Assembly: GCF_900103225.1 (NCBI RefSeq)
Contig: NZ_FNJH01000002.1
Coordinates: 282,345 to 346,344, forward strand
Reading direction: 5' to 3'
Source: Pseudomonas congelans
GTDB lineage: Bacteria > Pseudomonadota > Gammaproteobacteria > Pseudomonadales > Pseudomonadaceae
Length of the DNA: 64,000 nucleotides
Shown: positions 26,807 through 34,101 of the stretch, in pieces
How the letters are laid out: each line of letters opens with the position of its first letter
How positions within the stretch are numbered: position 1 is the first letter of the stretch
Program-made: the position numbers and the translations under genes
The notes under the pieces: generated by a model
Seen by the model: the letters and a program-made list of their open reading frames with translations, nothing else
What the model was told of the DNA's origin: nothing
Database searches by the model: none

Positions 26807-28333
26807 ATGACTTTGCATCCGAATCTCGATCAATTAAACCCTGAAGAACTGCGCGCATTGGCGGCGCAGTTGATCCAGCGCGTCGAAACGATGGACAAGC
26901 AAATCACTCATCACAAGTCGGTCAACGAGAAACTGGCCCACGAGATCGCGCTGCTCAAACGCTTCAAGTTTGCCAAGCGCAGCGAGCAGTTGAGCCCGGA
27001 TCAAGCCAGCCTGCTCGACGACTTGATCGATACGGATATCGCCGCTATCGAAGCCGAACTTGAGGCGCTGCAACCGGCACCTGTCGAAGCCAAAGTGCGC
27101 CAGCAACCCAAGCGCGCACCTCTGCCACCGCAGTTTCCTCGCTCACTGATCCATCACGAACCGGACAACAGCCACTGCCAGTGCGGTTGCGCCCTCAAGC
27201 GCATCGGCGAGGATGTCAGCGAGAAGCTCGACTACACGCCGGGCGTGTTCACCGTGGAGCGTCACATCCGTGGCAAGTGGGTCTGCGATCAGTGCGAAAC
27301 CCTGATCCAGGCACCAGTTCCGGCGCAGGTCATCGACAAGGGCATCCCGACCGCCGGCCTGCTGGCCCACATCATGGTGGCCAAGTTCGCCGACCATCTG
27401 CCGCTGTATCGCCAAGAGAAAATCTTCGGCCGCGCCGGGCTGCCCATCGCCCGTTCGACCTTGGCGCAGTGGGTGGGCAACTGCGGCGTGCAATTACAGC
27501 CGCTGGTTGATGCGCTGCGCGAAGCCGTGCTGACGCACGGCGTCGTTCACGCCGACGAAACGCCAGTACAAATGCTGACGCCTGGCGTGAAAAAAACTCA
27601 TCGCGCTTACGTCTGGGCCTATGCCACCAGTCAGTTCTCCAACCTGGCGGCGGTCGTTTACGACTTCAGCCCGAGCCGCGCTGGCGAACATGCCCGAGCC
27701 TTCTTGGGCAGTTGGAACGGCAAGCTGGTCTGCGATGACTTTGCCGGCTACAAGGCAGGCTTTGAACTGGGCGTTACGGAGATCGGCTGCATGGCCCATG
27801 CCCGCCGGAAGTTCTTCGACTTGCACGCGACCAACAAGAGCCAGGTCGCCGAAAAAGCGTTGCACTACATCGCGGCCTTGTACGAAGTTGAACGAGAAGT
27901 CCGAGAGCTGGAGCCGGGTGATCGGCAGCGAATACGGCAGGAAAAAGCAGCGCCAATCACCGACGAACTTCATACCTGGATGATCGCCCAAAGACAGCTT
28001 GTGCCTGAGGGTTCGGCCATCGCCAAGGCGCTGGATTACAGCCTCAAACGCTGGATAGCGCTGACGCGCTATCTCGATGACGGTGCTGTGCCCATCGATA
28101 ATAACTGGTGCGAGAATCAAATCCGGCCGTGGGCTCTTGGGCGCTCGAACTGGCTGTTCGCGGGCTCGTTACGCAGCGGTAAACGTGCGGCGGCGATCAT
28201 GAGTTTGATCCAGTCGGCGCGGCTCAACGGACATGATCCGTACGCTTACTTGAAGGATGTTCTTACACGCCTGCCGACACAGCGGGCGAGTGAAGTCGAA
28301 GAACTGCTGCCGCATCGATGGCAACCAATTTAG
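26807..28333 (+). CDS. tnpC: IS66 family transposase TnpC
   Basis: Starting at ATG 26807 (MTLHPNLDQLNPEELR) the product is 508 residues. It has an N-terminal coiled-coil, a zinc-finger-like CQCGC segment (about 125), and the DDE catalytic core with HADETPVQM, DDFAGYKAG and GCMAHARRKFFD. The C-terminal NNWCENQIRPWALGRSNWLF segment carries the final glutamate. All marks of an intact IS66 transposase are present, so the element could be active if its ends are complete. Confidence 0.93.
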   Translation: MTLHPNLDQLNPEELRALAAQLIQRVETMDKQITHHKSVNEKLAHEIALLKRFKFAKRSEQLSPDQASLLDDLIDTDIAAIEAELEALQPAPVEAKVRQQPKRAPLPPQFPRSLIHHEPDNSHCQCGCALKRIGEDVSEKLDYTPGVFTVERHIRGKWVCDQCETLIQAPVPAQVIDKGIPTAGLLAHIMVAKFADHLPLYRQEKIFGRAGLPIARSTLAQWVGNCGVQLQPLVDALREAVLTHGVVHADETPVQMLTPGVKKTHRAYVWAYATSQFSNLAAVVYDFSPSRAGEHARAFLGSWNGKLVCDDFAGYKAGFELGVTEIGCMAHARRKFFDLHATNKSQVAEKALHYIAALYEVEREVRELEPGDRQRIRQEKAAPITDELHTWMIAQRQLVPEGSAIAKALDYSLKRWIALTRYLDDGAVPIDNNWCENQIRPWALGRSNWLFAGSLRSGKRAAAIMSLIQSARLNGHDPYAYLKDVLTRLPTQRASEVEELLPHRWQPI

Positions 28334-28459
28334 TTGCGCAAGATGGGATGCCCCGCGCTTACGTCTTGCTCGCGCCATCGGCCTAAGATGATCCCTCAAG
28401 ACGTGCCTACCGGACGGTTACTTTGCGGTGGGTGCCAGCGACGCGTCGAAGAGCAGACT

Positions 28460-29266
28460 TCAGCTATCTACCAGGCGATATAGCGCTTGAGCGTGGGATG
28501 TCGTTAGCCCTGTACGCTGCAAATTTCGGCGACTTTGCGAGCTGGGAAGCGCGGTCGCGGCGATCACAAGGCTGCCGTGCTTCTTTGCTTGCTCTATCCG
28601 ATGAGATATCAGGGCTCCATGGTAGCCCTGTCCTCGTGCATTTTTTCGGGTGGCAGCAGTCCCAAGGTAGGCAACTCCATTGCTGGCCAGGTACATCAAC
28701 GCTCCTGCGACGATTTTTCCATCAGCTTTAAGAACGTAGATCTTCAGACGTTCATTTGGCATCAGTCCTGCGAACGAAGCCTGGCTCAACTGAAGATGCT
28801 CTGGTTTGGTATGAAATCCACTCGCATGCACGGCTGCGAACTCAGGAAGCGTTTTTGAGGTAGCCTCTTCGATTTCGAATGAGTGCTGATTCAAGACCAC
28901 GTTCTCGATGGCGCACGCGAGTTGAAGATGCGTCCACCCCCTCAGCCGCTCCAGCCGCTTCTCCCCCACAAAAGCGTACTGTTCCATAGTCGAGGCCTTT
29001 CCGATAAGAGGCGTTACGGTCGAATACTCTGCCGACTCCTTGAGCAAGCTCAATAGTGACTGGGGCCTGCCGGTGCTATCGCCGTAGATGCGATTGAGCA
29101 TCGGGCTAGGTGATGCCTTCACTTGAAAGCATGGAAAAGTTTCGTTGAAAAACACACGAGCACCAAAAGGGTTTCCACTTATCCGAGACAAGCTCTCGAC
29201 GCGGGCACACAAATACTCGCTTTCTGCAGCCTCAATTGCATAAGCCATTCCAACATTCATGTGCAT
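28460..29266 (-). CDS. GNAT-family N-acetyltransferase
   Basis: A 268-residue protein whose C-terminal half is a GNAT fold: KIVAGALMYLASNGVAYLGT (beta4), then acetyl-CoA loop motif A ATRKNARGQGYHGAL (RGQGYHG), then a C-terminal strand around GLTTSHAQALYRL. The N-terminal 120 residues may bind the substrate. Substrate unknown. It stands alone, convergent with the IS66 element, inside the pair of inverted-repeat arms. Confidence 0.8.
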   Translation of the reverse strand: MHMNVGMAYAIEAAESEYLCARVESLSRISGNPFGARVFFNETFPCFQVKASPSPMLNRIYGDSTGRPQSLLSLLKESAEYSTVTPLIGKASTMEQYAFVGEKRLERLRGWTHLQLACAIENVVLNQHSFEIEEATSKTLPEFAAVHASGFHTKPEHLQLSQASFAGLMPNERLKIYVLKADGKIVAGALMYLASNGVAYLGTAATRKNARGQGYHGALISHRIEQAKKHGSLVIAATALPSSQSRRNLQRTGLTTSHAQALYRLVDS

Positions 29267-29577
29267 AGTCCTTATTGCGTGATTTCCCAGAAAGGTAGCG
29301 GCAAATTAAACAAAACGCACCTGCAAACACACCTGCTGGTAGATAACCTGCTCCGGCCTCCGCTTTGGGCCGAAAGCATTGTAGCCATCCGGCCCGCTCA
29401 CCTTCCTAACCCCACGCCATCCGCTTAATCACGCAAGAGGTGTTCGGCGGACGCTTACGCTATAGAAAACCCGATTTAGCGTTTTTACACACTCTGGGTC
29501 AGAAGCGGACACTCTCCAGTGTCTACTTAATCAGCGGTGATTCAGGGGCTGGGGGGTATACATAGTTGATTGCCAAG
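29267..29577. other. non-coding stretch with the right inverted-repeat arm
   Basis: I see no gene in these 311 bases. They hold the repeat arm at 29480-29510 and GC-rich fragments that look like eroded mobile-element ends. Confidence 0.4.
29480..29510 (-). repeat. right arm of imperfect inverted repeat
   Basis: The plus strand reads CGTTTTTACACACTCTGGG and then diverges slightly before AAGCGGAC. It mirrors 25799-25830. Confidence 0.5.
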
Positions 29578-30063
29578 CTAATCCCCAAGCTCGAATTGCC
29601 GAAACCCCACGCGCCTGACGTAAATCCAAAAGTTATCCTTTGGCTCATATTGCTCCATGCAAACACTGTGTTCCTGGCACAGTTCATCTTCGTCGATCAG
29701 GATGCGATCCCAATCGAAGTCAGGATTCTTGGAAATGGTATAGCTAGGGTAAGGTTTGTCGAGATCGAAGTGGATCGAGTACACGAACAACGGAGATTCC
29801 CACGGCATGTGGGTTTCGTACAACCGCATCAGTTCGGGCATCTGTGCTTTACAGTGCTGTTCGGCAAACGTCAGTGCCTGGGGCAAATCATCCCACGTAG
29901 CCTTGACCGCGCGTTGCGCAGCGGCGAGCCTGGCGTAAGGTGGCTCGTCATTGTGGTGCTGGACGTAAATCAATCGGCTGCCGAACTGGAATTCGCATTG
30001 CCAGACACCCGAGGGAGCACGCCAGTGGCCAAGCATGGATTCGGTCAGTAGATTGATGTCCAT
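29578..30063 (-). CDS. hypothetical protein (acidic, orphan)
   Basis: This 161-residue, acidic, tryptophan-rich soluble protein (MDINLLTESMLGHWRAP... RRVGFRQFELGD) has no signal or membrane segment. I do not recognise its family. Small acidic single-domain orphans in such regions are often immunity proteins left behind by toxin loci, but nothing here proves it. The start is the first ATG in the frame. Confidence 0.55.
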   Translation of the reverse strand: MDINLLTESMLGHWRAPSGVWQCEFQFGSRLIYVQHHNDEPPYARLAAAQRAVKATWDDLPQALTFAEQHCKAQMPELMRLYETHMPWESPLFVYSIHFDLDKPYPSYTISKNPDFDWDRILIDEDELCQEHSVCMEQYEPKDNFWIYVRRVGFRQFELGD

Positions 30064-30488
30064 ATTGGTACCACACAGATGGAAAGGTGCTCAGTTTACC
30101 CTCTCAAATATCAGCCTGGGAATGCGTAGGCGTTTGGGCTATTTGTCCGACATCCATGGGATCTGACCGGCAGCTTTGGGTCGATTCTGTTGAAAAAGTC
30201 GGCCTTGGTTTCTACGGCAGAAAAGTACGCGTCTAAGATTGAAATCCTTATTTTTGGTTGAGGCTTCCGGCCTCAGATTTCACGTAGCAACGTGCAAAAG
30301 TTGCATTTTCCCCGGTCAATATCCGGGCAGTTTTAGCGGAGCGACTTTTTCAACACCATCGGTCGAAAGCGGCCAATCGCGGAAGGCAGCTATCGACTCA
30401 TAGCTACCTGTCACCGAAGGTGATTTCAGGTCAGCGGTGACCGTCGCAGCCTAAATACCCCATTCCTAAGCGAGTGCCGTCTAGCGAG
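30064..30488. other. non-coding stretch holding a MITE-like element
   Basis: No gene is supported. The stretch holds the element at 30188-30355 and flanking fragments resembling other mobile-element debris, such as the GTCGAAAGCGGCC segment at 30362-30374. Confidence 0.45.
30188..30355. mobile_element. 168-bp MITE-like element with 14-bp perfect terminal inverted repeats
   Basis: TGTTGAAAAAGTCG (30188-30201) and CGACTTTTTCAACA (30342-30355) are exact inverted copies. The interior has no coding capacity and includes small hairpins (for example GAGGCTTCCGGCCTC). Ends of this type occur on IS1182-like elements in Pseudomonas, so it is probably a non-autonomous derivative. Confidence 0.6.
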
Positions 30489-30959
30489 CTATAGCTTTTT
30501 CTCAATAGCTTCGATGGCTGCCACATAAGCATCATTGCCAATCCCGACTTGGCCCCACACCTCACGTTCTTCTCCGCCTTGACGGTCATATTGTTCATCA
30601 GCATCCCAAAGCGTGAGTATCTGGTTCGGAAAGCAGTACTCATACCGGTCGAACTCATGGGAGCCGGAATCGTCCGAGGCAGCCATTAGTGAAAACAATT
30701 CAGTCGCAGATATGGAAAAAACATCAACCCCTCTAAACGTGAAGTTGAGCTGAGAGTTTCCGGAAACGCCTATGAACTGGACTTGATCGCTAGGGTCGTA
30801 CTCAAGCTGGATGGAGGCTTCGCAGAAATAATCGACGCGGCCATAGGATCGTTCAAGCGGGAATCCATTCACAGACATTGCTTCCCTTGCTGCTGCGCGT
30901 GAAGCGCCAAGCCGCGCGGGGCCGATTGCTTCCAGCGGCAGAATTTCAAAAACAGGCAT
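30489..30959 (-). CDS. hypothetical protein (immunity-like)
   Basis: A 156-residue acidic protein starting MPVFEILPLEAIGPARLG, with IQLEYDPSDQVQFIGVS in the middle. The order (an 'ILPL..IGP.RLG.SR' opening, an EYD.SD..QFI strand and an F.G segment) recalls small immunity-like proteins of polymorphic toxin systems, from memory of their general pattern only. No toxin gene is adjacent. It is an orphan between a MITE-like element and umuC. Confidence 0.55.
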   Translation of the reverse strand: MPVFEILPLEAIGPARLGASRAAAREAMSVNGFPLERSYGRVDYFCEASIQLEYDPSDQVQFIGVSGNSQLNFTFRGVDVFSISATELFSLMAASDDSGSHEFDRYEYCFPNQILTLWDADEQYDRQGGEEREVWGQVGIGNDAYVAAIEAIEKKL

Positions 30960-31165
30960 TCACAATGCTTCCTAAAAATGAACAATCTGATCATTAACCG
31001 GGTGCGATTTGAACATGTTAAAGCGTCGTTCCCAAAGACCGCTTTTGGCCGACCCCTGCCGGTCAAGGCGCGCCCATTGCGCGGGTCGGATCCGATGCAA
31101 ACAATTGGTCAAGTCGAATGCAAATGGGTGGTCAAGTCCATGCGATTACGCACGTTACAGAGCTA

Positions 31166-32446
31166 CTAGAGACTTTTCACCTCCCACAGCTGATCGAGCC
31201 TGGTCGTATAACTTTGACTCATCAGCTCGCGACGCATAGCCCACTCCGGATTGGAAGGAACACTCCCAGCTCGTAAAGTCCCTCTGCCCCAGCGTGTATT
31301 GATCTCGTCCAGGACTCCCATCACCTTCTCTGAAGATGCCGGCTGCGAAGCAGCGAACATGTCATCCGTAAATTCGCCAGGCTGTCTCAGATCCAGCAAC
31401 AGAACCTCAGCTTTGCTGTACTTAAACCCCGGTCGAAACAAACGATCCACTGCATCAGTCGCCGCCCTGGTCATCAAGCGCACGTCGTTGGTGGGGTATG
31501 GCAATTCAACCAAAGCGCCGTTGGCGTACTTGGCTTCTTCCGGATTGAACATGCCGGTACGGATGCTGACGCGGATCTTCTTGCACAGCGAGTTTTGAGA
31601 ACGGAGCTTCTCGGCCGCACGCTGAGTGTAGGTGGCCACCGCCTCTTTGATAGGCTGAATGGTGGTTAGCCGTTTGCCGAACATTCGGCTGCAACAGATC
31701 TCCTGCTTGGGTGGCGCAGCTTCCCCCAGCTCCAGGCACGAAGTACCTGCCAGCTCACGTGCGGTCTTTTCAATGACCACGCTGAACCGGTCGCGCAGAG
31801 TACGCGGGTCGGCGGTTGCAAGGTCCATTGCGGTGCGGATGTTCATAGCCTCCAGGTGGGCATTCATCTTCTTCCCTACCCCCCAGACCTCTGAGACCGC
31901 CGTATTACGCAGTACCCAGTTGCGGTTATGCAGGTCGCAAATGTCTACAACACCGCCTGTATGGGATAGCAGTCGCTTAGCAGTGTGGTTTGCCAGCTTG
32001 GCGAGCGTTTTCGTAGGACCGATACCCACACCCACAGGAATGCCAGTGCATTTAAGAATGTTCGCCCGGATGCGTCGACCGAAAGCTGTTAGATCTCCGG
32101 GGATCCCAGTGAGGTCTGCAAACGCCTCATCAATGCTGTAGACCTCAGAGGCTGGCACCATCGACTCGATGATCGACATGACACGTTCGCTCATGTCGCC
32201 GTATAGGCCGTAATTGCTGCTGAAAACCTTGATCCCGTTGCGGCGCAGCAGTTCTTTGATCTGGAAATAGGGCGCGCCCATTTTTACAAACGGCTTGGCA
32301 TCGTAACTTCGAGCTATGACACAACCGTCGTTATTGCTGAGTACCACGATGGGCGTCTTCTCCAGATCCGGACGAAAAACACGCTCGCAGCTGGCATAGA
32401 AGCAATTGCAATCGATAAGCGCGAAAATAGGCTCATGCTTTTGCAT
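31166..32446 (-). CDS. umuC: Y-family DNA polymerase V catalytic subunit (UmuC/RulB-like)
   Basis: The 426-residue protein has the Y-family palm: FALIDCNCFYASCERVF with the first catalytic Asp, VYSIDEAFADL with the second D/E pair, and the helix-hairpin-helix and little-finger regions after residue 180. It performs error-prone bypass of DNA lesions with processed UmuD. It overlaps umuD by 14 bases, so the two are translated together. In P. syringae, plasmid- and ICE-borne copies are called rulAB; this copy looks intact. Confidence 0.93.
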   Translation of the reverse strand: MQKHEPIFALIDCNCFYASCERVFRPDLEKTPIVVLSNNDGCVIARSYDAKPFVKMGAPYFQIKELLRRNGIKVFSSNYGLYGDMSERVMSIIESMVPASEVYSIDEAFADLTGIPGDLTAFGRRIRANILKCTGIPVGVGIGPTKTLAKLANHTAKRLLSHTGGVVDICDLHNRNWVLRNTAVSEVWGVGKKMNAHLEAMNIRTAMDLATADPRTLRDRFSVVIEKTARELAGTSCLELGEAAPPKQEICCSRMFGKRLTTIQPIKEAVATYTQRAAEKLRSQNSLCKKIRVSIRTGMFNPEEAKYANGALVELPYPTNDVRLMTRAATDAVDRLFRPGFKYSKAEVLLLDLRQPGEFTDDMFAASQPASSEKVMGVLDEINTRWGRGTLRAGSVPSNPEWAMRRELMSQSYTTRLDQLWEVKSL

Positions 32447-32867
32447 GACGGCGCATGCTGTAGTTCACTACGCCCCAGATGACGAGGTTGTCACCCTCAA
32501 GGATGTGCTTGGACGGGTAGGCACTATTTTCGGATTGAAGTTTGACAACCCCATCCATCATGAAGAGCCGCTTGCAAATCGGTTCCGAATTGTTAAGCGC
32601 TGCCACGACGATCTCTCCATGCTCGGCAGTGCGACTGCGATCGACGACGATCAGATCCTTATCAAAAATACCTGCCCCAATCATGCTGTCTCCGAGAATT
32701 TTCGCCAGGTACACATGCGGTGCCCGTACCTCGGCCAGCTCGTCCAGGGACACGTGCTTCTCGATGTAATCGACAGCGGGAGAAGCAAACCCAGCTGGCA
32801 CCTGAAATGAGTAGAGCGGTAGCTTGATACCCCCTTCAGACAACGGACCAAGAATGACTACGCTCAT
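32433..32867 (-). CDS. umuD: UmuD/RulA SOS peptidase subunit of polymerase V
   Basis: A 144-residue LexA/UmuD-type S24 peptidase. The self-cleavage bond is probably A25-G26 in FQVPAGFASPA; the catalytic serine is S61 in ILGDSMIGAG and the lysine is K99 in ICKRL. Cleavage, triggered by RecA filaments, makes the active UmuD' form that joins UmuC. A LexA-type box lies 26 bases upstream of the start, which fits SOS control. Confidence 0.93.
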   Translation of the reverse strand: MSVVILGPLSEGGIKLPLYSFQVPAGFASPAVDYIEKHVSLDELAEVRAPHVYLAKILGDSMIGAGIFDKDLIVVDRSRTAEHGEIVVAALNNSEPICKRLFMMDGVVKLQSENSAYPSKHILEGDNLVIWGVVNYSMRRHAKA

Positions 32868-32892
32868 GATGAAGACCTTTCTATAAAGTTAG

Positions 32893-32908
32893 CTGTATAG
32901 ATATACAG
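32893..32908. promoter_or_regulatory. LexA box between umuD and the SRAP gene
   Basis: CTGTATAGATATACAG fits the CTG-N10-CAG LexA operator with AT-rich arms. It lies between two divergent genes, umuD (start 32867) and the SRAP gene (start 32981), and could repress both. Confidence 0.85.
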
Positions 32909-32980
32909 TTAACTCTCTGGCCAGCGCGCGGTCAATCTTACTGAAAGGCATTTTCGACGAGTGACATTAGGGGTGACATC

Positions 32981-33673
32981 ATGTGCGGACGCTACTCGAT
33001 CTACGAATCCATGGACCACTACCTCAAGGAGCTTGCCCCAGAGCAGATCGTGATCAATGGGAACGACCTCCTGCCCATAGAGCGCTACAACGTGGCTCCT
33101 AGCACTCGGGTTGAGATCATCCGTCCCACCGAGGAGGGTCTGAGTTTCGACAAGGTTCGGTGGGGGTGGGAGCCTTTCTGGGCGAAAGGCAAACGACCAG
33201 CCCCAATCAACGCTCGAGTCGAAACCGTAATGACGGGAAAGTTCTTCAAAGAGCTCTGGCCTACCGGACGGGCAGTTGCCCCAGCGAACGGTTGGTTTGA
33301 ATGGGTGAAGGACCCGGATGACCCCAAGAAAAAGCAGCCCTACTTCATCCGTCTCAAGAGTAAAAAACCTATGTTCTTCGCGGCATTGGCCCAGGTCCAC
33401 AGAGGGCTTGAGCCGCATGATGGCGACGGGTTTGTCATCATCACGTCGGCAAGCGACTCGGGAATGGTGGACATTCATGATCGCCGCCCGGTGGTACTGA
33501 CGGCAGAAGATGCGCGGGCATGGCTTGATTCCGAAACTACACCGCAGAAAGCCGAAGCGTTGGCAAAAGAGCACTGCAGGATTGTTGACGATTTTGAGTG
33601 GTTCCCGGTTGATCGCGCAGTGGGGAACGTGCGGAATCAAGGACCGGAGCTCATCCAGCCCGTTGAGCTTTGA
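32981..33673 (+). CDS. SRAP-domain abasic-site protein (HMCES/YedK-like)
   Basis: A 230-residue SRAP protein. After Met removal Cys2 of MCGRYSIYE would be the N-terminal nucleophile that forms a stable crosslink to abasic sites in single-stranded DNA. The other expected residues are seen: N77 (INARVET), E107 (GWFEW) and H166 (DIHDRRPVVL). AGGGG precedes the ATG. It shares the LexA box with umuDC, so it is probably damage-induced. It could protect single-stranded ICE DNA during transfer. Confidence 0.92.
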   Translation: MCGRYSIYESMDHYLKELAPEQIVINGNDLLPIERYNVAPSTRVEIIRPTEEGLSFDKVRWGWEPFWAKGKRPAPINARVETVMTGKFFKELWPTGRAVAPANGWFEWVKDPDDPKKKQPYFIRLKSKKPMFFAALAQVHRGLEPHDGDGFVIITSASDSGMVDIHDRRPVVLTAEDARAWLDSETTPQKAEALAKEHCRIVDDFEWFPVDRAVGNVRNQGPELIQPVEL

Positions 33674-34101
33674 CTGCCCAACGCCTTTGACTTCGACCCG
33701 ACCAACGGCTGTCCGTATTCGTCTGCCCCAGGTAGTCCGCACCGAAAGGGCGAAATGGGCTGAAGCAAATGGCAAAGCGAAGGGTTTGAATGGAATGGGG
33801 GAATAAGGGTAAGTGCCTTACCCGAAAGGGCCGGCGAGTCCGCCGGAAATGGATGCCGAAAGGGTTCGAAAGGCGTCCTCAATAAAAATGAAATTTACAA
33901 AAAATGTTACTTAACAGTCACTTGGAGGCTACATTTTTTTACGCAAGCGTGGCAACATCCGATTCTGTCACTGTTTGGATCCCAGCCAATCAAGTGACGG
34001 CTTATGTATATAACCTTTCCAGGATGGATATAGGTTTCGACTTGTCACGCTGAGCCATATAAAGCAAAAGGCCCACCAATGACTTCATCATGGGTGCCTA
34101 A
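33674..34101. other. 428-base non-coding region upstream of the relaxase gene
   Basis: No gene is supported. The left half is purine-rich on the plus strand and holds the stem-loops and CCGAAAGGG repeats described for 33742-33878. The right half is AT-rich and should hold the relaxase/integrase promoter, though I cannot fix a -35/-10 pair. Confidence 0.5.
33742..33878. other. repeat and stem-loop cluster (candidate oriT)
   Basis: CCGAAAGGG occurs three times (33742, 33822, 33856). Three stem-loops follow each other: GGGTAAG/CTTACCC (33807-33813 and 33817-33823), CCGGCG/CGCCGG (33831-33836 and 33841-33846) and GGATGCC/GGCGTCC (33851-33857 and 33872-33878, one G-T pair). Such clusters next to a relaxase gene are typical of origins of transfer; no nick site can be shown. 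Confidence 0.4.

Larger units (their letters stand above)
26251..28362 (+). mobile_element. IS66-family insertion sequence (left end uncertain)
   Basis: The element carries a short leading frame, tnpB and an intact tnpC, all plus strand. The right end is probably at 28362, where the inward-reading end starts GTAAGCGCGGGG, the usual IS66 terminus, 29 bases after the tnpC stop. A matching left terminus and 8-bp target duplication could not be found, so the left boundary is approximate. The left end may be eroded or recombined. Confidence 0.75.
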
